From Rheinheimera pleomorphica (GTDB taxonomy: Bacteria > Pseudomonadota > Gammaproteobacteria > Enterobacterales > Alteromonadaceae), in NCBI RefSeq assembly GCF_011634895.1, contig NZ_SIRR01000008.1, positions 1 through 64,000 of the forward strand: 64,000 nt of DNA. The letters are read 5' to 3'. Positions 1 to 9,600 of this stretch are shown here, in pieces. A program made the position numbers and the translations under genes. The first letter of the stretch is position 1. Each line of letters opens with the position of its first letter. The notes under the pieces are model-generated. The model saw only the letters and a list, made by a program, of their open reading frames with translations. It did no database searches and was not told the DNA's origin.

Positions 1-66
1 GCTCGACTTGCATGTGTTAGGCCTGCCGCCAGCGTTCAATCTGAGCCATGATCAAACTCTTCAATT
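1..66 (-). rRNA. 16S rRNA, 5' end (partial)
   Basis: Read on the minus strand, this is the conserved 5' end of bacterial 16S rRNA (TTGAAGAGTTTGATCATGG, then the GCTCAG and ACGCTGGCGGCAGGC signatures). Only about the first 66 bases are present; the rest lies left of the window. The mature 5' end is placed by comparison with the E. coli gene, so it may be off by a few bases. Confidence 0.97.
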
Positions 67-196
67 AAAAGTGTTTGCTGCCTTTCGGCAAGCTCAGCTT
101 ACTGACTTAAAACATATTTCTATGTAGTCACTTCACTGATAAATTTCATTTTGTGAAATCCATCATAAGTGCCCACACAGATGATTGATTGCGAAT

Positions 197-207
197 TGTT
201 AAAGAGC
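197..207 (-). promoter_or_regulatory. rRNA leader boxA antitermination site
   Basis: On the minus strand the leader reads GCTCTTTAACA, the classic boxA at which NusB/NusE load the ribosomal antitermination complex. It is followed at about 150-180 by a CTGTGTGGGCACT stretch also found in the E. coli rrn leader. The remaining leader down to position 67 is A/T-rich and should pair with the distal spacer to form the RNase III processing stem; that partner is outside the window. Confidence 0.85.
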
Positions 208-233
208 GTGCTTCGCTTAGAAGCGGGAGGCGT

Positions 234-261
234 ATGTTACACTTCCCAGATTTTAAGTCAA
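234..261 (-). promoter_or_regulatory. rRNA promoter P3 (proximal)
   Basis: Minus-strand -35 TTGACT (256-261) and -10 TAACAT (234-239) are separated by 16 bp. It is the closest of three tandem promoters to the 16S gene. Its -10 is the weakest of the three. Confidence 0.7.
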
Positions 262-353
262 GCGTGACGATATTTCTTTTTTAAAACACATCGTCACACC
301 AGACTTTTTATCTCGTTTCACCGCGTTAGTTACCACCGTGAAGCGAGGGCGCC

Positions 354-381
354 ATTTTAGTGATTTAAGAGAGCCTGTCAA
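354..381 (-). promoter_or_regulatory. rRNA promoter P2
   Basis: Minus-strand -35 TTGACA is a perfect consensus (376-381), with -10 TAAAAT (354-359) after a 16-bp spacer. The discriminator GGCGCCC is GC-rich, as expected for a promoter under stringent (ppGpp) control. Confidence 0.85.
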
Positions 382-461
382 GCGTCTTTTTAAAAGATCT
401 TTGCGAACCGTCTTATCTCACCCGAAGCCTGCTAAGTGCAGCGCCCCGTGGCATGGCGCGC

Positions 462-489
462 ATTATAGGGTGTTTTAAAACAGGCGCAA
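462..489 (-). promoter_or_regulatory. rRNA promoter P1 (distal)
   Basis: Minus-strand -35 TTGCGC (484-489) and a perfect -10 TATAAT (462-467) are separated by 16 bp and followed by the GC-rich discriminator GCGCGCC. The DNA upstream (490-540) has A/T tracts that could act as an UP element. It is the third of three tandem promoters, all with 16-bp spacers. Confidence 0.85.
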
Positions 490-570
490 GCGGTTATTTG
501 AGAAAATCTGCCACTTTTAGATCGTTCGCTGATTAATTGCACAAAACGCCTTGAAAGCAGACAAAAAGCA

Positions 571-1713
571 TCAATTTTTACCGCTTTTGATAACTACCGC
601 AGCTTTAAGACGGCTTTTGCCATAACTGAAGGCCTTAAGAAATACCGAATGCTCAACCGGAATATATTGCCGCTCTGCTGCAGATAACCAGGGAATGTCT
701 TCCGTGTCCGGATCATTAATATAGACAAAATGCTCGTCTATCGCGCAGACAACCACCCAATGCGGCGCTTTGCTTTTATCAAACTGCCAGGTACTGATAA
801 GCACCAACAGCAAAGCGCCATTCTGCAGTAGCTGTTTTATTTTACGGATACCAAGCTCTGCACGATGCAGCACTATGCCACTTTGCTCAACTTTTTGCCG
901 ATATGAAGCATGCACCCGCTGCAGTATGGCTTTTTTAACTTCACTGCGCACTGTATCAGTAAAAAGCGGCCCCTCTTTATTTAAGTAAATCTCAACATCA
1001 AACCCTCTGTTATATGCCGCCAGCGCTAAGCCCCTTGGGCCACAGCCGCCATGACCTGACGTCATAAAAATGGTAGTAGCCTCGCGCCAGATATCAATCT
1101 CTAGCGCAACAGGGTCAAACTTGCCTGGTTGAAAGTAATTAAACGCCATCAGCAGGCAGGCAGGACCGCAGGTAAAAGGTGTGGTTTGTGCTATATAAGG
1201 TACCTGACGATTTACCGACGCATTGTCAAACTGGATAATCTGTTTTTGCATACAGATAGCATCTGAGTGATCTTCGTAAAAATCATGCTTAACGGCAAAT
1301 TCGTGGTAACTCAGTTTCTGATATAAACGGATAGCAGCAGCATTGTCATACCTTACTTCCAGCCTTAGTAGCACACAGTTGCGTGCCGCCGCCGCTTTTT
1401 CGGCATGTTGCATAAGCAACTCTGCTATGCCCTGCTTTCGACAGGTTGGGTCTACCGCCAGAGAATACAACCTAGCCAGGCTGGTGCCTCTGCGGTATAT
1501 CAGCAGAAAGTACCCTATCACCTGCCCCGCACGCTCAACCAATAGCAAGTCGCTGCGTTTTTCTGCAATAAAACGTTTAAAGCTGCGCAGGCTGATACGG
1601 TCAGCCGTAAAACACTTATGCTCTAGCGCCAATAAGCTAGCCGCATCAGACAGGTTAGCATTTCTAATAGATAACGTAGCCTGAGCTGTGGTTAACGTCA
1701 TAGCTGCACTCAT
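571..1713 (-). CDS. GNAT acetyltransferase fused to C39-like peptidase domain
   Basis: The 380-residue product has two domains. Residues about 15-155 are a GNAT N-acetyltransferase; the acetyl-CoA loop lies near the CRKQGIAELLM segment at 91-101. Residues about 170-380 resemble the peptidase C39-like (papain-fold, DUF3335-type) family, with a candidate catalytic Cys182 in TPFTCGPAC, His318 in APHWVV and Asp334 in INDPD. No signal peptide is seen, so it should be cytoplasmic. The start is supported by AAAGG six bases upstream. It is divergent from the ATP-grasp ligase at 1866, and such GNAT-peptidase and RimK-like genes are often neighbours, which suggests joint peptide or protein tagging. The substrate is unknown. 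Confidence 0.8.
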   Translation of the reverse strand: MSAAMTLTTAQATLSIRNANLSDAASLLALEHKCFTADRISLRSFKRFIAEKRSDLLLVERAGQVIGYFLLIYRRGTSLARLYSLAVDPTCRKQGIAELLMQHAEKAAAARNCVLLRLEVRYDNAAAIRLYQKLSYHEFAVKHDFYEDHSDAICMQKQIIQFDNASVNRQVPYIAQTTPFTCGPACLLMAFNYFQPGKFDPVALEIDIWREATTIFMTSGHGGCGPRGLALAAYNRGFDVEIYLNKEGPLFTDTVRSEVKKAILQRVHASYRQKVEQSGIVLHRAELGIRKIKQLLQNGALLLVLISTWQFDKSKAPHWVVVCAIDEHFVYINDPDTEDIPWLSAAERQYIPVEHSVFLKAFSYGKSRLKAAVVIKSGKN

Positions 1714-1865
1714 TATTGCCTTTGGCTGATTTTTAACTAAGTTTAGGATAACAACAGCTAAACAAATGAAAAGCCAACAAGAAATTTAACTGTTGTGGTG
1801 CAGATTTATTCGCTGTTAATTTTTGTCTCAGCACGACATGCTTTGGTAAAACGTCAGGAGTGGCC

Positions 1866-3332
1866 ATGGCCAAGCTTATTATCGTAGTCGACAAAGCCCA
1901 GGATTGGGCGCCTTTTCATCAGTATGATGGCGTAATGACGTTACCGGCCTATTTGAAATGGTCGGCGAAAAACAAGCAGCGCACCCGGATAATTAATCTA
2001 TGCCGCCAGGCTCAATACCTCGGTAGCGGCTACTACTGCTCATTGTTGGCAGAAGCACGGGGACATCATGTAGTGCCTTCGGTACGGGCATTTAACAAAT
2101 TTAATCGTCACGAAATAGCAGATATTGCCGAAGAAATTCCGGGCACCATTCTGACGCAGTTAAACAAAGCTTTAGCTGATGAAACGGGCAGCCAACTTAT
2201 TTTCAATATTTACTTTGGTGAAACCGAACATAAGGCGCTGAGAAAAGTCGCCGGCTACCTGTTTGAAGCCTTTACGGTGCCCATATTGCGCGTGGAGCTG
2301 CAAAAGAAAACCAGCTGGCAGGTAAAGACATTAAAAATTGGTAGCGTGCACAAACTAAATGAGCAAGAGCAAGGCTTGTTTGGCAATACATTAGAACGCT
2401 ACAGCCACAAGATCTGGCGGCTAGAGCCGACCAACCGAAAATACAAGTATGACCTAGCGGTGTTAGTTGATCCAAAAGAGAAGTTCCCGCCCTGCACCCC
2501 CAAATCACTGGAGTTGTTTAGTAAAGCAGCGAAAAGAGCGGCTATGGATACCGAGCAAATAGGTGCCAAAGACATTCACCGACTGGCAGAATTTGATGGT
2601 TTATTTATTCGTGAAACAACCGGCGTCAATCATCATACTTTTCATATGGCATTAAAAGCTGAACGCGAGGGGCTTGCAGTAATAGACGACCCCAACTCTA
2701 TACTGCGCTGTGGTAATAAAGTGTATCTGCAAACTTTGTTTGAGCAGCACAAAGTACCTATGCCGGACGGCATTATGTTATTTAAACAGGATGAAGATAA
2801 CCTGGAGCGCGCTGCCGATACGCTCGGCTTACCACTGGTACTGAAAATTCCGGATGGCAGCTTTTCCCGCGGCGTAGTGAAAGTGAAAACCCTGACCGAG
2901 CTGCGCTCACAACTGAGTGCGCTGTTTGAGCAAAGCGCAATTATCCTGGCACAGCGTTATACCTTTACTGAATATGATTGGCGTATCGGTGTACTAAACG
3001 GTATGGCCATTTTTGCCTGTAAGTATTTTATGGCACGCAATCACTGGCAAATTTATAAACATGGCAAAGCCAAAACCGAAAGCGGTGGTTTTAGCACCTG
3101 CGCTATTACTGAAGTGCCGGCGCATGTACTGGATGCTGCCATCCGCGCCTGCGCCCCTATCGGTGACAGTTTATACGGCGTCGATATAAAACAGGATGGA
3201 GATAAAGTTTACGTGATAGAAGTGAACGACAATCCGAATATTGACGACGGTGTAGAGGATTTATATCTTGGCAATAAACTTTATGACATGCTGGTAGAAG
3301 ACTTTATCCGTCGTATCGAACTAAAACGTTAA
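1866..3332 (+). CDS. RimK-family ATP-grasp ligase
   Basis: The product (488 residues from the ATG at 1866) ends in an ATP-grasp domain. Visible parts are the lysine strand (LVLKIPDGSFSRG), the adenine/hinge area (TFTEYDWRIGV) and the metal-binding end (VIEVNDNPNIDDG). RimK relatives ligate amino acids such as glutamate to the C-terminus of a protein or peptide using ATP. The N-terminal 200 residues are longer than in E. coli RimK and probably select the substrate. AGGAG at 1856-1860 sits five bases before the ATG at 1866 and overlaps an in-frame GTG at 1860, so the ATG is the better start. The divergent GNAT/C39 gene is its likely partner. The target is not known. Confidence 0.82.
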   Translation: MAKLIIVVDKAQDWAPFHQYDGVMTLPAYLKWSAKNKQRTRIINLCRQAQYLGSGYYCSLLAEARGHHVVPSVRAFNKFNRHEIADIAEEIPGTILTQLNKALADETGSQLIFNIYFGETEHKALRKVAGYLFEAFTVPILRVELQKKTSWQVKTLKIGSVHKLNEQEQGLFGNTLERYSHKIWRLEPTNRKYKYDLAVLVDPKEKFPPCTPKSLELFSKAAKRAAMDTEQIGAKDIHRLAEFDGLFIRETTGVNHHTFHMALKAEREGLAVIDDPNSILRCGNKVYLQTLFEQHKVPMPDGIMLFKQDEDNLERAADTLGLPLVLKIPDGSFSRGVVKVKTLTELRSQLSALFEQSAIILAQRYTFTEYDWRIGVLNGMAIFACKYFMARNHWQIYKHGKAKTESGGFSTCAITEVPAHVLDAAIRACAPIGDSLYGVDIKQDGDKVYVIEVNDNPNIDDGVEDLYLGNKLYDMLVEDFIRRIELKR

Positions 3333-3345
3333 GTCTGGGGGGCAC

Positions 3346-3366
3346 AAAAATGTCCGGAACATTTTT
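3346..3366. terminator. Hairpin terminator after the ATP-grasp gene
   Basis: An inverted repeat AAAAATGT-CCGGA-ACATTTTT begins 13 bases after the stop codon. The A/T-rich arms give U-runs in both directions, so it could stop transcription from either side. Confidence 0.6.
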
Positions 3367-3463
3367 CACTCGCATCATCCCTAATGCTCGCCTTCGGCAG
3401 CAGAGCTGTGCAAAACGGCTATCCTGCCGTTATGTGGACCGCAATCGGCTGGTCCCGAAGGGA

Positions 3464-3484
3464 TGCCTGCAAGGATTGCAGGCA
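3464..3484. repeat. Perfect 9-bp inverted repeat
   Basis: TGCCTGCAA and TTGCAGGCA are separated by GGA, directly beyond the tRNA terminator. The surrounding 3367-3484 segment carries no convincing gene; the hairpin may be a second terminator or a short dispersed repeat. Confidence 0.5.
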
Positions 3485-3508
3485 CAAAAAAACCGGCGAT
3501 AGCCGGTT
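3485..3508 (-). terminator. Rho-independent terminator of tRNA-Leu
   Basis: On the minus strand, AACCGGC-TATC-GCCGGTT is followed by a run of T. It begins a few bases after the tRNA CCA end, as expected for a single-tRNA transcript. Confidence 0.85.
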
Positions 3509-3512
3509 AATT

Positions 3513-3598
3513 TGGTGCAGATGGAGAGACTCGAACTCTCACGCCTTGTGGGCACAAACACCTGAAGCTTGCGTGTCTACCAATTCCACCACATCTGC
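3513..3598 (-). tRNA. tRNA-Leu (anticodon CAG)
   Basis: The 86-nt minus-strand sequence has a class II (long variable arm) leucine tRNA layout. The acceptor stem GCAGATG pairs with CATCTGC, the CCA end is encoded, the D-arm has GGTAGAC and the T-loop has TTCGAGTCT. The anticodon arm CAAGC-TTCAGGT-GTTTG gives anticodon CAG, decoding CUG. The sequence resembles E. coli leuT-type tRNAs. Confidence 0.96.
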
Positions 3599-3633
3599 GT
3601 TATGTTTTGCGCTCAGCGCTTAACATGGCGTGC

Positions 3634-3661
3634 AGTATAGCGACTTTATAAAAGCAGTCAA
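3634..3661 (-). promoter_or_regulatory. Promoter of tRNA-Leu
   Basis: Minus-strand -35 TTGACT (3656-3661) and -10 TATACT (3634-3639) have a 16-bp spacer and a GC-rich discriminator GCACGCC. The layout matches the rRNA promoters at the left edge and suggests the same growth-rate and stringent control. Confidence 0.85.
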
Positions 3662-3721
3662 CTAGCAAACTGCACATTTTCATCCGTTTTGTATCGTTCG
3701 GGCAAATACTAAGCAAGATGC

Positions 3722-4672
3722 TTAGTATTTCGCCTTTTTCAGTAGTCCAATCTCTTCTAAACGCTGCATTAAGTAGTCGTTCGAATTAATTGGCTCTGGG
3801 TAACGGTTAGGTCTGTCAGCACTGATACACGTTTCCAGCGTCTTTATCACATAATCCGGGTTCGGATGCATAAAGAATGGAATCGAGTAACGCGGCTCAC
3901 CTGCTGCCGCACCTGCAGGGTTCACCACTCGATGCGTGGTTGAAGGTAACACATGGTTTGTCAGGCGCTGCAGCATGTCGCCGATGTTAACCACAATAGT
4001 GCCTTCGATAGTGGTTACCGGCAACCAGCTACCGTCACGACGCAGGATTTCAAGACCTGCCTCGTTAGAGCCAACCAACAAAGTGATAAGGTTAATATCT
4101 TCATGCTGGCCGGCACGGATTGACTGCGTACTGGTGTCTTTAATCGGCGGATAGTGAATTGGCCGCAAAATAGAGTTACCGTAATTTACTTTGTCGGCAA
4201 AGTAATTTTGCTCCTGCCCCAAAAATAGCGCCAGCGCTTCCAGTACTGTATTACCCAGCTTTTCAAGTTCTGTATACAAAGCGTAAGTTGCTTGTTTAAA
4301 GCCCTCTACCTCTGTAGGCCAAACGTTAGGATATAAACATGGATGCGGCGCCGGGCCATCCAGTTCACGACCAACGTGCCAGAATTCTTTTAAATCCGGA
4401 TGATTAGAGTCTTTTGCTTTCTCCACACCAAAGCCGGTATAGCCGCGCGCACCGCCCTGACCAGGCATATGGTATTTCGCTTTAACGTCATTGGGTAAAG
4501 CAAAAAACTGTTTGATTGCTTTATATGTATTCTCTACCACTGTGTCAGAAATACCATGGCCACTAATGCCGCAGAATCCAAACTCAGTGTAGGCCTTGCC
4601 AATTTCGGCAACAAAGTTATCTTTGTCGGTGGCAAACCGTCTTATATCTAACGTTGGAACTTGCTGTGTCAT
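3722..4672 (-). CDS. Isopenicillin N synthase-like 2OG-Fe(II) oxygenase
   Basis: The 316-residue protein has the DIOX_N region (about 1-120) and the 2OG-FeII_Oxy fold. The iron ligands are visible as His190-x-Asp192 (GQHEDIN) and His247 (THRVV), and Arg261-Tyr-Ser263 would bind 2-oxoglutarate. Members oxidise small molecules using 2-oxoglutarate and O2, and the exact substrate cannot be read from sequence. It is last in a minus-strand run after uridine kinase and the CNT transporter, with 15 bases to the transporter gene, so a nucleoside- or base-derived substrate is a reasonable but unproven guess. It is not a beta-lactam biosynthesis gene by context. Confidence 0.85.
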   Translation of the reverse strand: MTQQVPTLDIRRFATDKDNFVAEIGKAYTEFGFCGISGHGISDTVVENTYKAIKQFFALPNDVKAKYHMPGQGGARGYTGFGVEKAKDSNHPDLKEFWHVGRELDGPAPHPCLYPNVWPTEVEGFKQATYALYTELEKLGNTVLEALALFLGQEQNYFADKVNYGNSILRPIHYPPIKDTSTQSIRAGQHEDINLITLLVGSNEAGLEILRRDGSWLPVTTIEGTIVVNIGDMLQRLTNHVLPSTTHRVVNPAGAAAGEPRYSIPFFMHPNPDYVIKTLETCISADRPNRYPEPINSNDYLMQRLEEIGLLKKAKY

Positions 4673-4687
4673 ATAAAAGACCTGTTT

Positions 4688-5896
4688 TTAGCCTAAGGAA
4701 AAGAAGAACCCTGCTATTGCAGCGCTCATCAAGTTCGCCAAAGTTGCAGCGAGCAGCGCTTTTAAGCCCAGCTCTGCAATATCAGCGCGGCGACTTGGTG
4801 CCATACCGCCCAAGCCACCTAATAAAATGGCAATTGACGAGAAGTTAGCAAAACCACACAAGGCAATAGTAACGATTACCTGAGTATGGGCACTTAACTG
4901 CTCCTTCACCTGCACAAAGTCGAGGTATGCGACAAATTCATTAATCACCAGTTTCTGGCCAATAAAACTACCCGCCAGCCGCGCTTCATCCCAGGACACG
5001 CCCAAAATAAACGCCAGTGGCTGGAACACATAACCAAAAATCACCTGTAGTGTTAAGCCTTCAACACCAAACCAACCGGCGATACCACCGATAGCACCAT
5101 TTACCAGCGCAATTAAACCAACAAAGGCTAACAGCATAGCACCTACATTTAACGCCAGCTGCATACCGCTGGAAGCACCGGCGGCAGCGGCATCTATTAG
5201 GTTAGTATGCTGGGTATCGGCCTTGATCTCGTTTAACTCATTCTTTGGCTGTTCTGTTTCCGGCAAAATTAACTTTGCCATTAAAAATCCACCCGGCGCC
5301 GCCATAAAGCTGGCCGCTATCAAATACTTAAGCTCAATGCCTAAACCGGCATAGCCTGCCAACACTGAGCCGGCAACAGAGGCCAGGCCGCCAACCATAA
5401 CGGCAAACAGCTCCGAGCGGGTCATTGTAGGGATAAAAGGCCGTACTATTAACGGTGCTTCAGTTTGGCCAACAAAGATATTTGCCGCCGCCGACATAGA
5501 CTCCGGCCGGCTGGTGCCCAGCAGCTTTTGCAAGCCGCCGCCGATAATGCGGATAATCCAGGTCATCACGCCTATGTGGTACAGCACGGCAATTAATGAC
5601 GAGAAGAAAATGATGATCGTCAACACGTGGATGGCAAAAATAAAGCCCTGTGATTTGCGGCCAATATCACCAAACAAAAACTCGATACCCGAGGTGGCGT
5701 AACTGATAATATCAGCAACGAAAGTTGAAATGCTGTACAGCACATCCTGGCCAAAGGGCACATAGAGTACAAAGGCACCAATCGCCAGCTGAATAGCAAA
5801 AGCACCGCCTACGGTGCGCCAATTAATGCGGCTGCGGTTGGCTGATGCAACATAGGCCACCAGTAACAGGGCGACAATGCCCACTAATCCCATCAT
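4688..5896 (-). CDS. Concentrative nucleoside transporter (NupC/CNT family)
   Basis: The 402-residue integral membrane protein matches the E. coli NupC length. It carries the CNT signatures GQTE at 143-146 within VGQTEAPLI, and NEFVAY near residue 318, which form the nucleoside and cation sites. The protein should be an inner-membrane H+ or Na+ coupled symporter. It lies between udk (20 bases upstream) and the 2OG oxygenase (15 bases downstream), all on the minus strand, consistent with an uptake-and-phosphorylation operon. Which nucleosides it prefers cannot be told from sequence. Confidence 0.93.
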   Translation of the reverse strand: MMGLVGIVALLLVAYVASANRSRINWRTVGGAFAIQLAIGAFVLYVPFGQDVLYSISTFVADIISYATSGIEFLFGDIGRKSQGFIFAIHVLTIIIFFSSLIAVLYHIGVMTWIIRIIGGGLQKLLGTSRPESMSAAANIFVGQTEAPLIVRPFIPTMTRSELFAVMVGGLASVAGSVLAGYAGLGIELKYLIAASFMAAPGGFLMAKLILPETEQPKNELNEIKADTQHTNLIDAAAAGASSGMQLALNVGAMLLAFVGLIALVNGAIGGIAGWFGVEGLTLQVIFGYVFQPLAFILGVSWDEARLAGSFIGQKLVINEFVAYLDFVQVKEQLSAHTQVIVTIALCGFANFSSIAILLGGLGGMAPSRRADIAELGLKALLAATLANLMSAAIAGFFFSLG

Positions 5897-5916
5897 AGTT
5901 AATTCCCTGATTGTTA

Positions 5917-6561
5917 TTATTCTGCCAGTAACTGGCGGATTTTTGCTTTTATTATGTCAATGGCAATCTGGTTTTTACCACCACGGGTAACCACCAGATC
6001 AGCATATTGTTTGGAAGGGGCGATAAACTCAAAAAACGCTGGCCGTACTGAGGTTTCGTATTGCTCGGTTACCGAACTTAAACTGCGGCCACGCTCTTCT
6101 AAATCGCGCTTAATCCGCCGTAATAAACACACATCCAATGGCGTATCCATAAATACGCTGATATCAAACTGCGCGCGTAATTGCTCGTCAGTTAGCAGTA
6201 ATATACCTTCAACCAAAATCACTTTGGCCGGCTGCACGGTAATGGTTTCTTCAGTGCGGGTATGCGTTTTGTAGCTATACTGCGGCATCTGTATAGCTTT
6301 GCCGCTTCGCAAAGAACGCAAATGCGCTGCCAGTAGCTCGTGCTCAAAGGCCGCCGGATGGTCATAATTGGTCAGCGTACGCTGCTCAAACGACAAATGG
6401 CTCTGGTCGCGATAGTAAGCGTCTTCCGACAATATAGCGATTCGCTCACCACCCAACTCGGCTACCAGTTCCTGATATACCGTTGACGCAAATAGGCTTT
6501 TACCTGACGCCGACGCCCCGGCAATCGCAATAATGGTATTTTTTCCCACAGATTTATTCAC
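5917..6561 (-). CDS. udk: Uridine kinase
   Basis: The 214-residue protein begins with the P-loop GASASGKS at 15-22. It has the uridine kinase features LSEDAYYRD, the [11 protein letters not shown] nucleoside-binding stretch and the LID region [13 protein letters not shown]. It phosphorylates uridine and cytidine to their monophosphates in the cytoplasm, using ATP or GTP. It is the first gene of the salvage unit with the CNT transporter, so imported pyrimidine nucleosides can be trapped immediately. Length is normal for Udk. Confidence 0.95.
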   Translation of the reverse strand: MNKSVGKNTIIAIAGASASGKSLFASTVYQELVAELGGERIAILSEDAYYRDQSHLSFEQRTLTNYDHPAAFEHELLAAHLRSLRSGKAIQMPQYSYKTHTRTEETITVQPAKVILVEGILLLTDEQLRAQFDISVFMDTPLDVCLLRRIKRDLEERGRSLSSVTEQYETSVRPAFFEFIAPSKQYADLVVTRGGKNQIAIDIIKAKIRQLLAE

Positions 6562-6612
6562 TTTGGTAAAAATAAGCCGGTAATTATCGCTAAAAACACC
6601 TTATTAAGAAAT

Positions 6613-6641
6613 AAAAAAATGCCCGCAAATTGCGGGCATTT
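6613..6641 (-). terminator. Rho-independent terminator of the Oar-like receptor gene
   Basis: On the minus strand, an 11-bp stem (AAATGCCCGCA / TGCGGGCATTT) with a three-base loop is followed by a run of seven T. It lies about 20 bases after the receptor stop codon and separates it from udk. Confidence 0.92.
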
Positions 6642-6663
6642 GATTCTTTAATGCAGAATGTGA

Positions 6664-9600
6664 TTAGAACTTGTATTCAAAGCCTAAACGCATGCTCCAA
6701 AGTGATGGCTCACCTGAGCGGCCTTGCACCGGGTCAACACGACCAGCATTGAAACGATTAAACTGATATTTGTTGTCAGCTGTTGCACTGAAATCAGCTA
6801 CATTCACTGCACGTGGGAAGCTAGTCTCATACAGTACGCCCCAATCATCATTGATAAGGTTGGTTAAGTTATCAATAACAAAGAACACACTTGAACGATG
6901 GCCTTCAGCAAATCCCGGCAACTCTTGTTCGAAGCGGAAATCCACTTTTACCCACCAATCGCTGTTGAACTCGTTACGCGGCGCATAACCACCTGCATAC
7001 TTGCTCAGACCTTCACGCTGTATAAAAGCAAAGAAACCGTCAGTATCAAATGGGGTAACAACACCAGTATCACGGTCTGTTACACTGCCAGCGACGAAGT
7101 TAGGATCGTCTACACCGGTTGGTACATAAAGCAACTGCCGACCAGTGAAGATATCGCCATTGCCGTTCATCGTGAAGCTGTACGGGCGACCTTCATTAGC
7201 AGAACCAAACAAGCTGAACGTCGTATCATAACCATCCAGCAATTCCATTTTATAGGTTGCACGTAAAGTGAAACGATGTGGAATTTCATAGTTTGATTTT
7301 GCAATTCCCGGATTCTCAAAGTCAGCGGTTGCCAGGTTGCCATAGTTTGAATACGCCACTGAACTGGTCATCGGGTTGACGTCTTCAGAGTCGGTGTAAG
7401 CGTAAGCTGCTGTAATATCCAGGCCGAAATCATAAGACTTACTGACCGAGATAGATGCAGATAAGTTAGCGCCTGAATCACCATTTACATTGGTCAGTAA
7501 AAACGCTTCAGGAACGCTACGAGGAATTGACGGGTACAGCGGACGACCGTCAGGTAATACGCCAATGGCACCGAACCCACCCGCTTCAGAGCGACGTAAA
7601 TCAGATACAATAGCCGCATCTTCTTTTTTGGTGTAAAGCAAGTCTGCCATCACCACGTAGCCACTGTCGAAGGTGTAAGTTGCACCTAACGCATACTTCC
7701 ACTCTTTTGGTAACTTAAAGTTAGGATCTAACGCATTTACCGGCCCCCGGCCTGCAGCTTCTGAGACTTCATCAAATAATTGCTGAGGAATGTCAATCAG
7801 CGGGTTGCCTGCACCTGTGTGAGGAATATCAAACAAAGTGTTATCAGCACTGAAGAAATCTTCAGGGGTAGAGGCCTGATACAGCGAAATACCGTTGTTG
7901 GAATAGTTATTAGACAACCAGACATTAGGGTTACCACCTGAATACAAGCCGATACCACCACGCACCTCAAGTTCAGGGCTGGCCATCCAGTTAATACCTA
8001 AGCGCGGTTGCAGCAGGCCTTCACCGTCCAGAGTAGCGTCATTTGCAAAGCCGTAGGTGTCAGTAAAGCTCTGGTTAACACGTGGCGAGTCACTGGTTGT
8101 GTACCAATCATAACGTAAGCCATAAGTCAGCGTTACGTCATGATCAACGATATAAAACTCATCCTGAACATAAGCCGTATTCACCGCATATTTAAACTGT
8201 CCGGCGCCATCAATTGGGTTATTCGTTCCGGCAGCGTTTTCATAGATGGCTGACGATGGAATACCAGCGGCAAAATCTTCTATAGAGTTAAATACGTACT
8301 CACCTTCAGTTTCCTGAATAAACAGGTTAAATACGTCGTACTGCTCACGCTCAACACCAAAGCTGATTGAGTGGTCGCCATACAGATAGTTACCAGCCAA
8401 TTTAAAGAATGTCGTCTCGTAAGTTAACTTGTTTGAGTGACGTGAATCATCAGCGCCCAGGTAAACTGTTGGGCCAACGCGCAGTTGAATTTCACCAACC
8501 TCAGTACCGCCTAGTGGACTTACACGAGCGTCTAATTCTGAGTATCCAACACGCACTTCTGTTGAAAAATTATCCGTCCAATTAGAAAACACGTTGGCAA
8601 CATAAGAGTTAAACTCTGCACCGCGCTCATAGAAGTGACCAGAAAACTCCAGCTCATCGTCATCGCCATCAGACTCGGCAATCGAGAAACCATCATTGTA
8701 GTTATAAGTGAAAGCAGCACGGTGGTCATCATTGATGAACCAGTCTAATTTTAATAAGATTTTTTCATCTTCTACCGGAATACTGGCAGGGAAGCCACCA
8801 GGCTCGAAACCATAAACATCACGGGCGATACGGGCAATTTCATCTACCTGAGCCTGGGTAATACCAGATACTTCACGTGCAGCGTTAGAGCCTTCAGGGC
8901 CACGGTCAAATGTCTCAGCGCCTTCTAACTTTTCATAAGCAGCAAACCAGAACAGTTTGTCACTAACGATGGCACCACCGCCATTAAAACCATAGCGACG
9001 TTCATTAAATGCGCCTACATTAATTTTATCGCCTTCCAGCTTGTCGCCTTGTAATGAGTCATTGGTGTAGTCAAAAAATACGCTACCGCTAAACTCGTTA
9101 CCGCCTGATTTAGTTACCGCATTAATATTACAAGCCGTAAAACCACCATACTTAACGTCGAATGGTGCCAATTCAACCGCTACCTGCTCAATAGCATCGT
9201 AGGAGAAAGGCATACGCTCTGTCGGGTAACCACTTGAGTTTAAACCAAAGTTATCATTTGTACGCACACCATCAACTGTCAGGCTATTAAACCTAGGGTT
9301 TGCACCAGCACACTGGATGTCACCAGCGTTTGTTTCGTTGATATAAATTCGCGGGTCAACACGCACAACATCGCGTAAATCACGGTTTATTGCTGGTGTA
9401 TTGCGTAAGTCTTCCAGGTTAAAGTTAGCTGCAGGACCGGTACCGCCGTAGTTTGAATTGCTAATCGCAGTTCCTGTTACCGCTATTCTTTCAACATCAG
9501 GCTGTTGAATAGTAACATTAATACTCTGAGTGTCACCCAGGGTTAAAAACACATTGTCGATTGTCTCTGTCAGGCCGTCAGCACCTTTTACAACCAACAG

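Noticed and set aside
3722-4672. Isopenicillin N synthase proper
   Set aside because: Only the general oxygenase family is supported. No beta-lactam biosynthesis genes are nearby and the context is nucleoside salvage.
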